A DNA stretch of 64,000 bases, taken from Scandinavium sp051650185 (GTDB lineage Bacteria; Pseudomonadota; Gammaproteobacteria; Enterobacterales; Enterobacteriaceae). The stretch covers positions 11,673 through 75,672 of the forward strand of contig NZ_JBOFIN010000047.1 of assembly GCF_051650185.1 (NCBI RefSeq), written 5' to 3'. The position numbers and the translations under genes were made by a program. The notes below the pieces were generated by a model. It saw only the letters and a list, made by a program, of their open reading frames with translations, was not told the DNA's origin and searched no databases. Positions within the stretch are counted from its first letter, which is position 1. The number at the start of each line of letters is the position of its first letter. Shown here piece after piece: positions 35,887-45,250 of this stretch.

Positions 35887-37077
35887 TTACAGCAGTTCAG
35901 GGTATTTGGTCATCTTCAGCGTCAGCTCAACGCCGCGAACTTCCGCCATGCCTTTCAGGCGGCCAATCGCCGAATAACCCGGGTTGGTTTTCTTCTTCAG
36001 ATCGTCCAGCATCTGATGGCCGTGGTCCGGACGGAAAGGAATCGGACGCAGATCGCCTGCTTTCTTACGGCGAGACTCTTCAGACAGGATAGCATCGACT
36101 ACCGCCACCATATTCACGTCGCCGTTCAGGTGAGAACCTTCGTGGAAGGTCTTCGGGTTCTCTTCACGGCAAGTGGCGCGCAGGTGGGTGAAGTGAATGC
36201 GATCGCCGAAGGTCTCGATCATTTTCACCAGGTCGTTATCCGCACGTACGCCATAGGAACCGGTACACATGGTGAAGCCGTTGTTGATGCTGTCGACGGT
36301 CTCTTTCAGCCACTGCATATCTTCAATGGTAGAAACGATACGCGGCAGACCCAGGATTGGACGCGGTGGATCGTCCGGATGCACCGCGAGGCGCACACCT
36401 ACTTCTTCAGCCACTGGCACAATTGCGCGAAGGAAGACAGCCATGTTTTCACGCAGGTTGTCCTTGCTGATGTGGTCGTATTCAGCCAGACGCTTGCGGA
36501 ACTGATCCAGGGTGTACCCCTCTTCCGCGCCAGGCAGGCCAGCAATGATGTTGCGGGTCAGCTTTTCAATTTCTGCCGCGCTCATTTTGTGGAAGTAATC
36601 CTGCGCCTGCTTTTGCTCTTCAGCGCTGTAATCCGCTTCGGCACCCGGACGCTTGAGGATATGGATTTCAAAGGCTGCAAAGGCAATCTGATCGAAACGC
36701 AGCGCTTTTGAGCCATCTGGCAGGGTGTATTCGAGGTCAGTACGCGTCCAGTCCAGAATCGGCATGAAGTTGTAGCACACGGTATCAATGCCACAGGCTG
36801 CCAGATTACGGATGCTCTGCTGATAGTTCGCAATCCAGGTTTTGCACTCACCAGACTGGGTTTTGATGTCTTCGTGTACCGGAATGCTTTCTACTACCGA
36901 CCAGGTCAGCCCTTTTTCGGCCAGCAATGCCTTGCGAGCTTGAATCTCGTCGACCGGCCAAACCTGACCGTTCGGAATATGGTGCAGTGCCGTCACAACA
37001 CCGGTGGCGCCGGCCTGGCGCACATCATCAAGAGAAACCGGATCATTCGGTCCATACCAACGCCAGGTTTGTTCCAT
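35887..37077 (-). CDS. uxuA: Mannonate dehydratase
   Basis: A 396-residue UxuA-family TIM-barrel enzyme dehydrating D-mannonate to 2-keto-3-deoxygluconate. Typical stretches: MEQTWRWYGPND, CYNFMPILDWTRTDL, LAVHPDDPPRPILGLPR (metal ligands), MCTGSYG, HLRATCREENPKTFHE and PFRPDHGHQM. Not at this position in E. coli (there in the uxu operon with uxuB). Here it is divergent from yeiQ, a mannitol-dehydrogenase-family reductase, over a UxuR/ExuR-like site, suggesting a relocated or second hexuronate module. Confidence 0.93.
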   Translation of the reverse strand: MEQTWRWYGPNDPVSLDDVRQAGATGVVTALHHIPNGQVWPVDEIQARKALLAEKGLTWSVVESIPVHEDIKTQSGECKTWIANYQQSIRNLAACGIDTVCYNFMPILDWTRTDLEYTLPDGSKALRFDQIAFAAFEIHILKRPGAEADYSAEEQKQAQDYFHKMSAAEIEKLTRNIIAGLPGAEEGYTLDQFRKRLAEYDHISKDNLRENMAVFLRAIVPVAEEVGVRLAVHPDDPPRPILGLPRIVSTIEDMQWLKETVDSINNGFTMCTGSYGVRADNDLVKMIETFGDRIHFTHLRATCREENPKTFHEGSHLNGDVNMVAVVDAILSEESRRKKAGDLRPIPFRPDHGHQMLDDLKKKTNPGYSAIGRLKGMAEVRGVELTLKMTKYPELL

Positions 37078-37091
37078 TGTGTCACCCTCTT

Positions 37092-37109
37092 AAGTTGTCA
37101 TACCAATAT
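37092..37109. promoter_or_regulatory. UxuR/ExuR-like operator
   Basis: AAGTTGTCATACCAATAT matches the hexuronate regulator consensus (AAATTGGTATACCAATTT) in 14 of 18 positions. It sits 15 bases before the mannonate dehydratase start in the shared divergent gap; a half-site ACACCAATTC is present near 37210. Confidence 0.55.
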
Positions 37110-37283
37110 TGACTGCTTCGATGACGACTACCATACATGTTTATTTGGCAGGGTCAATTTTAGCCCTGACATTGATTGATCCAGCTCACATTCCCCGGAT
37201 AAATACGGCACACCAATTCAATTTGCTGTCATATAACTTTACACTGCTCGTTGTTAATTAATGGTTAAGCAGGTGTTTATATA

Positions 37284-38750
37284 ATGAAGACGATTGCCAC
37301 CGCGACGCTCCCTGACAACGTACAGTTGCCTCAGTATGACCGTCAGCAGCTCCGCTCGCGAATTGTGCACTTCGGGTTTGGGGCTTTCCATCGCGCGCAT
37401 CAGGCGTTACTGACTGACCGGGTGCTTAACGCGAAAGGTGGCGACTGGGGATTGTGCGAAATCAGCCTGTTCAGCGGCGATGTGCTGATGAGCCAGCTAC
37501 GCGCTCAGCATCATCTTTATACCGTGCTGGAAAAAGGGGCGGACGGCAATCAGCCCATTGTGATTGGCGCCGTGCATGAGTGCCTCAATGCGAAGCTCGA
37601 CTCTCTGGCGGCGATCATCGAAAAGTTTTGCGAGCCCCAGGTGGCGATTGTTTCCCTGACGATCACCGAAAAAGGCTACTGCATCGATCCGGCGACGGGC
37701 CGTCTGGATGTGACGCAACCGCGGATCGTCCACGATCTGGAAAATCCTTCTGAACCCCACTCTGCCCCAGGCATTCTGGTGGAAGCGTTGCATCGCCGCC
37801 GCGAACGCGGACTGGCTCCGTTTACGGTCCTGTCTTGCGATAATATTCCTGATAACGGCCATGTGGTGAAAAATGCCGTGCTCGGTATGGCACAGAAGCG
37901 TTCACCTGAACTCGCCGAGTGGATTGCAGAACACGTCAGTTTCCCGGGCACCATGGTCGACAGAATCGTTCCGGCCGCAACGGAAGAATCGCTGGCTGAA
38001 ATCACGGCGACGCTGGGCGTTGAAGATCCCTGCGCCATCAGCAGCGAACCCTTCATCCAATGGGTGGTTGAAGATAACTTCGTCGCAGGCCGCCCTGAGT
38101 GGGAACTGGCTGGCGCACAGATGGTGAGCGACGTTCTTCCCTGGGAACAGATGAAACTTCGAATGCTGAATGGCAGTCATTCGTTCCTCGCTTATCTTGG
38201 CTATCTGGCGGGCTATGACCACATCAGCGACTGCATGCAAGACGAGGATTTCCGCGCCGCCGCCTTACAGTTAATGATGAAGGAACAAGCGCCAACCCTG
38301 CGCATTACAGGCGTTGACTTACAGGCCTATGCCAACAGTCTCATCACGCGCTTCACGAATCCAGCGTTGAAACACCGCACCTGGCAAATAGCGATGGACG
38401 GCAGCCAAAAACTGCCGCAGCGCATGCTGGAAGGGATCCGCGTCCATCTGGAACGCGAAAGCCAGTGGCCGTTGCTTGCCCTGGGTGTAGCAGGCTGGAT
38501 GCGTTACGTCAGCGGCATCGATGAAAACGGACAAGCTATTGATGTTCGCGACCCGCTTGCGGATAAAATCAAAGCCCTTGTCGCGACCAGCAGCGAAGAT
38601 GAACGTGTCACTGCCCTGCTCACGCTGAGCGAAATTTTTGGTCAGGACTTGCCACAGAACGCCCTCTTCGTGAACGAAATTCAGCAAGCCTGGCAGCGGC
38701 TTGTTCAGCAAGGTGCTCGCGAGAGCGTGAAGAATACCCTTAAGATTTAA
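37284..38750 (+). CDS. yeiQ: Mannitol dehydrogenase-family oxidoreductase YeiQ (fructuronate reductase-like)
   Basis: A 488-residue long-chain polyol dehydrogenase related to UxuB and MtlD: nucleotide-binding IVHFGFGAFHRAHQA, SLTITEKGY, FTVLSCDNIPDNG and catalytic-lysine segment KLRMLNGSHS. Orthologue of E. coli yeiQ (uncharacterised). Next to a mannonate dehydratase, it plausibly reduces fructuronate to mannonate. That assignment is inference from context and family. Confidence 0.92.
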   Translation: MKTIATATLPDNVQLPQYDRQQLRSRIVHFGFGAFHRAHQALLTDRVLNAKGGDWGLCEISLFSGDVLMSQLRAQHHLYTVLEKGADGNQPIVIGAVHECLNAKLDSLAAIIEKFCEPQVAIVSLTITEKGYCIDPATGRLDVTQPRIVHDLENPSEPHSAPGILVEALHRRRERGLAPFTVLSCDNIPDNGHVVKNAVLGMAQKRSPELAEWIAEHVSFPGTMVDRIVPAATEESLAEITATLGVEDPCAISSEPFIQWVVEDNFVAGRPEWELAGAQMVSDVLPWEQMKLRMLNGSHSFLAYLGYLAGYDHISDCMQDEDFRAAALQLMMKEQAPTLRITGVDLQAYANSLITRFTNPALKHRTWQIAMDGSQKLPQRMLEGIRVHLERESQWPLLALGVAGWMRYVSGIDENGQAIDVRDPLADKIKALVATSSEDERVTALLTLSEIFGQDLPQNALFVNEIQQAWQRLVQQGARESVKNTLKI

Positions 38751-38882
38751 CAGTTCCTGCTTTTTAGCGGACAGATTCCCCTTCTGTCCGCACATTCCCT
38801 TCTCTTTTTCGTCATTTTTCGCCATGATAACGGGTTCTTGTTACAGTATAACACTGACACCGTCAGTCAATCTGGAGCCCAC

Positions 38883-39860
38883 GTGACCCTTACCAACCTG
38901 ATTACCGGTTTTCTTGGCAGCGGTAAAACGACCTCGATCCTCCATTTACTGGCCACCAAACCTGCCGATGAAAAATGGGCAGTGCTGGTGAATGAGTTCG
39001 GTGAAGTCGGGATCGACGGCGCTTTGCTGGCCTACAGCGGCGCACTGCTCAAAGAGATCCCTGGCGGCTGCATGTGTTGTGTCAACGGTTTACCTATGCA
39101 AGTTGGGCTCAATACCTTGCTGCGTCAGGCCAAACCCGATCGCCTGTTGATTGAACCGACGGGGCTCGGTCATCCAAAGCAGATCCTCGATATTCTGACG
39201 GCACCAGTGTACGAACCGTGGATTGAATTGCGTGCCACGCTTTGCGTGCTCGACCCTCGCCAGTTGCTGGATGAGAAGGTGGTGAACAATGAAAACTTCC
39301 GCGATCAGCTCGCCGCGGCAGACATCATTGTGGCCAACAAAGGTGACCGGGCAACGCCTGAAAGCAAAGTAGCCTTCAGCACCTGGTGGGACAACTTCGG
39401 CGGCGAACGTCAGTTTGTTGAAACAACCCAGGGTGAGATCGACACTTCACTGCTCGATTTACCGCGCCGTAATCTGGCTCAGCTCCCGGAAAGCGCTGCC
39501 CATTCGCACAGCCACGCCTCCAACAAAGGGCTGGCTGCGTTATCTTTGCCCGAGCATCAGCGCTGGCGACGCAGTATCAACAGCGGTCAGGGCCATCAGG
39601 CCTGCGGCTGGATTTTTGATGCTGATACCGTCTTCGATACCATCGGCATTCTGGAGTGGGCCCGTCTGGCGCCTGTTTCCAGAGTGAAAGGCGTGCTACG
39701 GATCCAGGAAGGGTTAGTCAGAATCAACCGTCAGGGTGCGGATTTGCGGATTGAAACCCAGTCCGTTGCGCCACCAGACAGCCGCATCGAACTGATTAAC
39801 GATTCAGAAACGGACTGGAACAGCCTGCAGTCCGCCCTGTTGAAGCTTCGTTTAAGTTAA
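38883..39860 (+). CDS. yeiR: COG0523-family GTPase/metallochaperone YeiR
   Basis: A 325-residue zinc-binding GTPase. Walker A GFLGSGKTTS directly after the start, metal motif GGCMCC, the GTPase motifs EPTGLGHP and NKGD, a His-rich patch HSHSH (about residue 215), and the CobW C-terminal domain. I chose the GTG at 38883 with its GGAG ribosome site; an ATG at 38838 would add 15 residues ahead of the nucleotide-binding N-terminus. Confidence 0.93.
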   Translation: MTLTNLITGFLGSGKTTSILHLLATKPADEKWAVLVNEFGEVGIDGALLAYSGALLKEIPGGCMCCVNGLPMQVGLNTLLRQAKPDRLLIEPTGLGHPKQILDILTAPVYEPWIELRATLCVLDPRQLLDEKVVNNENFRDQLAAADIIVANKGDRATPESKVAFSTWWDNFGGERQFVETTQGEIDTSLLDLPRRNLAQLPESAAHSHSHASNKGLAALSLPEHQRWRRSINSGQGHQACGWIFDADTVFDTIGILEWARLAPVSRVKGVLRIQEGLVRINRQGADLRIETQSVAPPDSRIELINDSETDWNSLQSALLKLRLS

Positions 39861-39904
39861 CGTCGGTATGGTCCGACGTTGTTTTTTGCTTTAAAGATTG
39901 TGCT

Positions 39905-40612
39905 ATGAAAACTCGAATTCCTCTTATTTTACTGCTTAATGTCGCCGGTTTTGCGCTCTTTCTGAGCTGGTATCTGATGCCAAACCATGGCTTCTGGTTC
40001 CCTGTCGATTCCGCGATTTTTCATTTCTTCAACCACGGTGTGGCAGAAGAAAATCGGGCCTATGTCTGGTTTTTGGCCATCACCAATAACCGCGCCTTTG
40101 ACGGTTTTTCGTTGCTGGCCATGGGCGGTTTGATGCTGAGCTTCTGGCTGAAAGAACAGTCAGCAGGGCGTCGGAGAATCATGATTATTGGCCTGGTGAT
40201 GTTGCTCTCAGCTGTCATCGTGAATCAGTTGGCACAGCATCTCATGCCGGTAAAACGCGCCAGCCCCTCACTCTTTTTCCCTGATGTTCAGCGGGTCAGT
40301 GATTTACTGCATATTTCCACTAAGGATGCGTCGAAGGACAGTTTCCCGGGCGATCACGGAATGATGCTGCTGATATTCGCGACCTTTATGTGGCGATATT
40401 TTGGCCAAAAAGCGGCACTGGTTGCCCTGATTATTTTTGTGGTTTTTGCATTCCCGCGCGTGATGATTGGCGCTCACTGGTTTACTGATATTGCCGTCGG
40501 ATCGCTAACCGCGGTACTGATTGGGATGCCGTGGATACTTTTGACCCCGCTCAGCGATAAGACGATTGCCCTCTTTGATTGTCATCTCCCGACAGTCCCA
40601 AACAAAAATTAA
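39905..40612 (+). CDS. lpxT: Kdo2-lipid A phosphotransferase LpxT
   Basis: A 235-residue PAP2-family inner membrane enzyme with six segments that moves phosphate from undecaprenyl diphosphate to lipid A 1-phosphate on the periplasmic side. Phosphatase motifs: KRASPSLFFP (C1), SFPGDHGMMLL (C2) and RVMIGAHWFTDI (C3). Same place as E. coli yeiU. Confidence 0.94.
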   Translation: MKTRIPLILLLNVAGFALFLSWYLMPNHGFWFPVDSAIFHFFNHGVAEENRAYVWFLAITNNRAFDGFSLLAMGGLMLSFWLKEQSAGRRRIMIIGLVMLLSAVIVNQLAQHLMPVKRASPSLFFPDVQRVSDLLHISTKDASKDSFPGDHGMMLLIFATFMWRYFGQKAALVALIIFVVFAFPRVMIGAHWFTDIAVGSLTAVLIGMPWILLTPLSDKTIALFDCHLPTVPNKN

Positions 40613-41039
40613 ACAAATTTCCAACAAAAAATAATCACACTCATCAGGGATCGTTTTGGATCCCTGAGTTTTTTCTGAGTGGAATTTAATTTAGGGGTTC
40701 ATCTTCCTGTCATCATTATCTGCTTAAAAATGAGGTGCTTGCTTATTTTACGAGCAGTTTTGTCGCCATTTTTCCGCTTAGCTGAAACCCCGTAATCGCT
40801 ATCACAATTTCTTATAAAAAAACCAAGAAAAGGCCTAGTCAGTCTGGGAGTGATAGGGTACTCTCAATCTCGTTTTGCCTTTCAGAGATAAATTATTCAG
40901 GAAGTGAATAAATTTGTGCGGTACTGCACAATTCCGGGAATCGGGAATTGTCTCATTGTCGGCAGGTATTTAGTCTCGTCACGTTTGGCATTTTTATAAC
41001 GGTTTTTATCGTTAAGGACTTCAAGGGAAAATAAACAAT
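40613..41039 (+). promoter_or_regulatory. lpxT-mepS intergenic region with terminator and mepS leader
   Basis: A 427-base gap without a recognisable gene. It opens with the lpxT terminator (40644-40674), is AT-rich from 40675 to 40910, then carries two overlapping hairpins: TTGTGC (40914-40919)/GCACAA (40926-40931) and ACAATTCC (40928-40935)/GGAATTGT (40944-40951), which share 40928-40931 and cannot form together. The mepS ATG (41040) follows a ribosome site near 41024-41029. Confidence 0.55.
40644..40674 (+). terminator. Intrinsic terminator of lpxT
   Basis: TCAGGGATC (40644-40652) pairs with GATCCCTGA (40659-40667), followed by G and six T. Confidence 0.88.
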
Positions 41040-41609
41040 ATGGTCACATCTCAACCAATTTTGAGATACATCCTGCGGGCAATCCCCGCTGTAGCAGTCG
41101 CGGTTCTGCTTTCTGCATGTAGTACAACGAACACCGCAAAGAATATGCATTCTGAGACGCATGCTGTGGGGGTCGAAGATCCTTCATCACTGCAAGCCTC
41201 TCAGGATGAATTTGAATCCATGGTGCGTAATCTCGACGTTAAGTCGCGCCTGATGGAACAATATGCAAGCTGGAAAGGCGTTCGTTATCGCCTAGGTGGT
41301 GACACCAAACGCGGGATCGATTGTTCCGCTTTTGTACAGCGCACCTTCCGTGAACAGTTTGGTATGGACCTGCCTCGCTCGACTTACGAGCAGCAGGAAA
41401 TGGGCAAATCAATTTCACGCAGCAAACTGCGTACCGGTGATTTAGTCCTGTTCCGTGCAGGTTCTACGGGTCGTCATGTCGGTATCTATATCGGTAATGA
41501 CCAGTTTGTTCATGCTTCCACCAGCAGTGGTGTGACGATTTCCAGCATGAATGAGCCCTACTGGAACAAGCGCTATAACGAAGCGCGACGTGTCCTGAGT
41601 CGTTCCTGA
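41040..41609 (+). CDS. mepS: Murein DD-endopeptidase MepS (NlpC/P60 lipoprotein)
   Basis: A 189-residue outer membrane lipoprotein that cuts D-Ala-mDAP cross-links to let peptidoglycan grow. Lipobox LLSAC (Cys27). NlpC/P60 catalytic residues Cys95 in GIDCSAF, His146 in GRHVGIYIG and His158 in FVHAS. Its abundance in E. coli is set by NlpI-Prc proteolysis; here the long leader has hairpins that may add control. Confidence 0.96.
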   Translation: MVTSQPILRYILRAIPAVAVAVLLSACSTTNTAKNMHSETHAVGVEDPSSLQASQDEFESMVRNLDVKSRLMEQYASWKGVRYRLGGDTKRGIDCSAFVQRTFREQFGMDLPRSTYEQQEMGKSISRSKLRTGDLVLFRAGSTGRHVGIYIGNDQFVHASTSSGVTISSMNEPYWNKRYNEARRVLSRS

Positions 41610-41660
41610 TGTCTCTCTTGCTGCCGGTTTTCCCTTGGCTGACAGCAAGAGTCAAAATGA

Positions 41661-41689
41661 AAGCACTGCTAAGCAGTGCTTTTTTTTTC
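41661..41689 (+). terminator. Intrinsic terminator of mepS
   Basis: AAGCACTGCT and AAGCAGTGCT arms (41661-41680) followed by a run of nine T. Confidence 0.88.
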
Positions 41690-41800
41690 TTCTTTCGTCC
41701 GTGCCTGCCAGGATGGCGAAATAGACTATGCTGGAAAGACGGTGCATGGCGTCCCAAGGCGTTGAATTACCGTTTCAAATACCACGGATAAAATACCTCT

Positions 41801-43363
41801 ATGTTCACCCGCTACTTCTCGGTCGGTCGAAAAATCCTCTTCTCCAGCCTGTTGCTGGGGGTGGTGGTCGCCCTGCTTTCGGGAAGCATTCAGTTAGCTC
41901 TCTTTCACCACAAACGCGCCACTCAGTTCGACACGATCACCCATGATCTGCAATCCTACCTGAACGATTACTTTGGTGAATTGCTCACAACAATGGATAA
42001 ACTGCAGCCATTGACCCTGAGCCGCTGTGCGGATGTCGCTTCTGAGCTCACTTCACGGGCCGCGTTTAGCCTTAACGTGCGGGCGTTTCTGTTAGTCGAA
42101 AATGACAATGCCACCTGTTCCTCTGCAACCGGTGAAATGCATGTACCGATGAAACAGTTAGTGCCACAGGTCGATACCCATAAAAAAATCGATATGGAGA
42201 TCCTGCCGGGGACACCGATGATGCCGCAAAAACCGGCTTTCGCACTGTGGATCCGTAGTCCGTTGATGGAAAACCGCGGGATCTTTGCTTCGATCAACGC
42301 CAGCCTGATGCCGTGGCTCCTCTACTCCTCCAGGCAGAACCAGTTTACAGGCGTCGCGCTGGTCGCCAATGGCACGGCGATATCGACGTTTAGCCCTCAG
42401 CCCATCTCTGAGCGAACACTCAAAGGTAAACCTGTACGAGTCGCCAAAATCAAAGGATTACCGCTCACCATCTACATCTACGGCGATACGTGGGCGACGG
42501 AGAATATGCAATTCTCACTGCTGATGGGGGCGATGTGCGGGTTGCTGAGTGGCTTGCTCTGTTACTACGTGCTGACTGTGCGTTTGCGTCCGGGTAAAGA
42601 GATTACGTCGGCCATCAAGCGCAATCAGTTCTATGTGGTATACCAGCCCGTCGTGGAAGCAGAAACCATGCAAATTCGCGGCGTGGAAGTGCTGATGAGA
42701 TGGAAACACCCCAGCGCGGGCGAAATTCCGCCTGATGCATTTATCAACTTTGCCGAAGCGCAGCAGCTCATCGTCCCGCTAACGCGTCATCTGTTTGATC
42801 TTATCGCCAAAGACGCCCCTGTCTTACAACAACTCCTGCCGCCAGGGGCCAAACTTGGCATTAACATCGCGCCAGCGCATTTGCTGGAGGAGAGCTTCCA
42901 GCAGGATTTACGCGATCTCAGTGCGATGTTACCGGCCAACTATTTCCAGCTGGTGTTAGAGATTACCGAGCGCGATATGCTTAATCAGCGCCAGGCGATG
43001 AAACTCTTTGAGTGGCTGCATCACGAAGGGTATGAAATTGCGATTGATGATTTCGGCACTGGCCACAGCGCGCTTATTTATCTGGAGCGCTACTCGTTTG
43101 ACTACCTGAAAATCGACCGTGGCTTCGTCAACGCCATCGGTACGGAGACCGTCACCTCTCCGGTGCTGGATGCCGTACTCACGCTTGCGAAGAAGATGAG
43201 TCTGGTGACGGTGGCAGAAGGCGTAGAAACCCAGGAGCAGGCCAACTGGCTGCGACAGCATGGCGTCAACTTCCTGCAGGGATACTGGATTAGCCGCCCG
43301 CTGACGCTGGAAAAACTGGTGGAAGCCCATGCGAAACCTGAGAATTATTTCACAACGGCCTGA
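41801..43363 (+). CDS. pdeN: Cyclic-di-GMP phosphodiesterase PdeN (Rtn)
   Basis: A 520-residue inner membrane enzyme: first membrane segment (about 10-32), periplasmic CSS redox-sensing domain (about 33-230, including Cys76 and Cys106 regions LSRCAD and ATCSSA), second membrane segment (about 243-263), then an EAL domain (about 266-510) with the EVLMRW variant of EAL, NIAP, ERDML, DDFGTG, KIDRGFV and EGVET. It degrades c-di-GMP. Confidence 0.94.
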   Translation: MFTRYFSVGRKILFSSLLLGVVVALLSGSIQLALFHHKRATQFDTITHDLQSYLNDYFGELLTTMDKLQPLTLSRCADVASELTSRAAFSLNVRAFLLVENDNATCSSATGEMHVPMKQLVPQVDTHKKIDMEILPGTPMMPQKPAFALWIRSPLMENRGIFASINASLMPWLLYSSRQNQFTGVALVANGTAISTFSPQPISERTLKGKPVRVAKIKGLPLTIYIYGDTWATENMQFSLLMGAMCGLLSGLLCYYVLTVRLRPGKEITSAIKRNQFYVVYQPVVEAETMQIRGVEVLMRWKHPSAGEIPPDAFINFAEAQQLIVPLTRHLFDLIAKDAPVLQQLLPPGAKLGINIAPAHLLEESFQQDLRDLSAMLPANYFQLVLEITERDMLNQRQAMKLFEWLHHEGYEIAIDDFGTGHSALIYLERYSFDYLKIDRGFVNAIGTETVTSPVLDAVLTLAKKMSLVTVAEGVETQEQANWLRQHGVNFLQGYWISRPLTLEKLVEAHAKPENYFTTA

Positions 43364-43429
43364 GCGTCACTTATGATTCAACAGGATGAGTCACTTGCCT
43401 GTTAATGACCGCAGAAGGAAGAGATATCG

Positions 43430-45241
43430 GTGATTGTTGTGCGCATGGGTCTGTTGCTGCTGGCGCTGTTTTCCCTGACAGGGCACGCGCAAACCATTAA
43501 AGAGAGCTACGCGTTTGCCGTGATTGGCGAACCGAAGTATGCCTTTAACTTCACCCACTATGACTATGTGAACCCTGCCGCACCGAAAGGTGGTGCGGTG
43601 ACGCTCTCCGCGTTAGGGGCTTACGACAACTTTAACCGCTTTGCCCTGCGGGGTAATGCCGCCGAACGCACCGACGCGCTGTATGACGCGCTGTTTACCA
43701 CTTCTGATGATGAGCCCGGCAGCTACTATCCGCTGATTGCCGACATGGCCCGCTATGCCGACGATTTTTCCTGGGCAGAAGTCACCCTCAATCCACACGC
43801 TCGTTTTCACGATGGTAGCCCAATCACCGCTCAGGATGTGGCGTTTACCTTCCATAAATTCATGACCGAAGGTGTTCCACAATTCCGCATTGTCTACAAA
43901 GGCACAACGGTAAAAGCTATCGCCCCTTTAACCGTGCGTATCGAACTCGCCAAACCGAGCAAAGAGGATATGCTGAGCCTCTTTACACTGCCCGTCATGC
44001 CGGAAAAATTCTGGCGAAATCATAAGCTCAGCGATCCGCTTTCAACGCCCCCCTTAGCCAGCGGGCCTTACAAAATCACCGCCTGGCGCATGGGGCAATA
44101 CGTGGTTTATTCGCGAGTGAAAGATTACTGGGCCGCTGAGCTGCCGGTAAACCGCGGGCGCTGGAACTTCGACACGATTCGCTATGATTACTATCTTGAT
44201 GACAATGTTGCCTTTGAAGCCTTCAAGGCTGGCGCCTTCGATTACCGCACCGAGACCAGCCCCAAAAACTGGGCAACCCGCTATATCGGTAAAAACTTCA
44301 GCAACCATTACATCGTCAAAGAGGAAGAAAAAAACGACTCCGCCCAGGATGCTCGCTGGCTGACGTTTAATATTCAGCGTCCGGTATTTGCGGATCGTAA
44401 AGTCCGTGAAGCCATCGGTCTGGCCTTTGATTTTGAATGGATGAACAAAGCCCTGTTCTACGGCGCGTATAGCCGGGCAAACAGCTACTTCCTGAATACC
44501 GAGTATGCGGCGCGAGGCTATCCGGATGCTGATGAACTGGTATTGCTGGCACCGATGAAAAAAGATCTGCCACCAGAAGTGTTTACTTCCATTTATCAGC
44601 CACCGAAATCGAACGGCAACGGCTTTGACCGCGAAAATCTGCTGAAAGCAGACAAGCTGTTGAACGATGCCGGATGGGTGCTGAAAGGCCAACAGCGTGT
44701 GAACACTGCCACCGGCAAACCGCTGCAATTTGAACTGCTGCTCCCGTCTGCGGGCAATAATCAGTGGGTCATGCCTTTCCAGCATAACCTGGAGAGGCTG
44801 GGCGTGAAGATGGACATCCGCCAGGTGGACATTTCACAGGCCACCAACCGGATGCGTTCCCGCGACTACGACATGATGCCGCGTTTGTGGCGCGCGATGC
44901 CGTGGCCCAGCGGCAGCGATCTGCAAATCTACTGGTCTTCCGCCTACATCAACTCGTCTTACAACGGCCCCGGCGTCAGCAGCCCGGTGATTGATAACCT
45001 GATTCAGCAAATGATTCGCTGGGAAGGCAACAAGCAGAAACTGCTGCCGCTGGGCCGGGCCTTCGATCGCGTGCTGACCTGGAATTTCTATCAGATCCCG
45101 ATGTGGTATATGGCCTCCGACCGTCTGGCGTACTGGGATAAATTCTCCCATCCCACCACGCGTCCTGTTTACTCTCTGGGCTTTGACACCTGGTGGTATG
45201 ACGTCAACAAAGCGGCAAAACTGCCGGAAGCCCGGCGTTAA
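43430..45241 (+). CDS. yejA: Peptide ABC transporter substrate-binding protein YejA
   Basis: A 603-residue periplasmic oligopeptide-type binding protein (SBP_bac_5) with a signal peptide (GTG start at 43430; cleavage near GHAQ). YejABEF imports peptide antibiotics such as microcin C in E. coli and affects peptide resistance in Salmonella. Typical segment ARFHDGSPITAQDV. First of four tightly packed genes. Confidence 0.94.
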   Translation: MIVVRMGLLLLALFSLTGHAQTIKESYAFAVIGEPKYAFNFTHYDYVNPAAPKGGAVTLSALGAYDNFNRFALRGNAAERTDALYDALFTTSDDEPGSYYPLIADMARYADDFSWAEVTLNPHARFHDGSPITAQDVAFTFHKFMTEGVPQFRIVYKGTTVKAIAPLTVRIELAKPSKEDMLSLFTLPVMPEKFWRNHKLSDPLSTPPLASGPYKITAWRMGQYVVYSRVKDYWAAELPVNRGRWNFDTIRYDYYLDDNVAFEAFKAGAFDYRTETSPKNWATRYIGKNFSNHYIVKEEEKNDSAQDARWLTFNIQRPVFADRKVREAIGLAFDFEWMNKALFYGAYSRANSYFLNTEYAARGYPDADELVLLAPMKKDLPPEVFTSIYQPPKSNGNGFDRENLLKADKLLNDAGWVLKGQQRVNTATGKPLQFELLLPSAGNNQWVMPFQHNLERLGVKMDIRQVDISQATNRMRSRDYDMMPRLWRAMPWPSGSDLQIYWSSAYINSSYNGPGVSSPVIDNLIQQMIRWEGNKQKLLPLGRAFDRVLTWNFYQIPMWYMASDRLAYWDKFSHPTTRPVYSLGFDTWWYDVNKAAKLPEARR

Positions 45242-45250
45242 GGAGCGAAG

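Noticed and set aside
35884..36711. 275-codon frame opposite the mannonate dehydratase gene
   Set aside because: Begins in the terminator region and has no domain; shadow frame.
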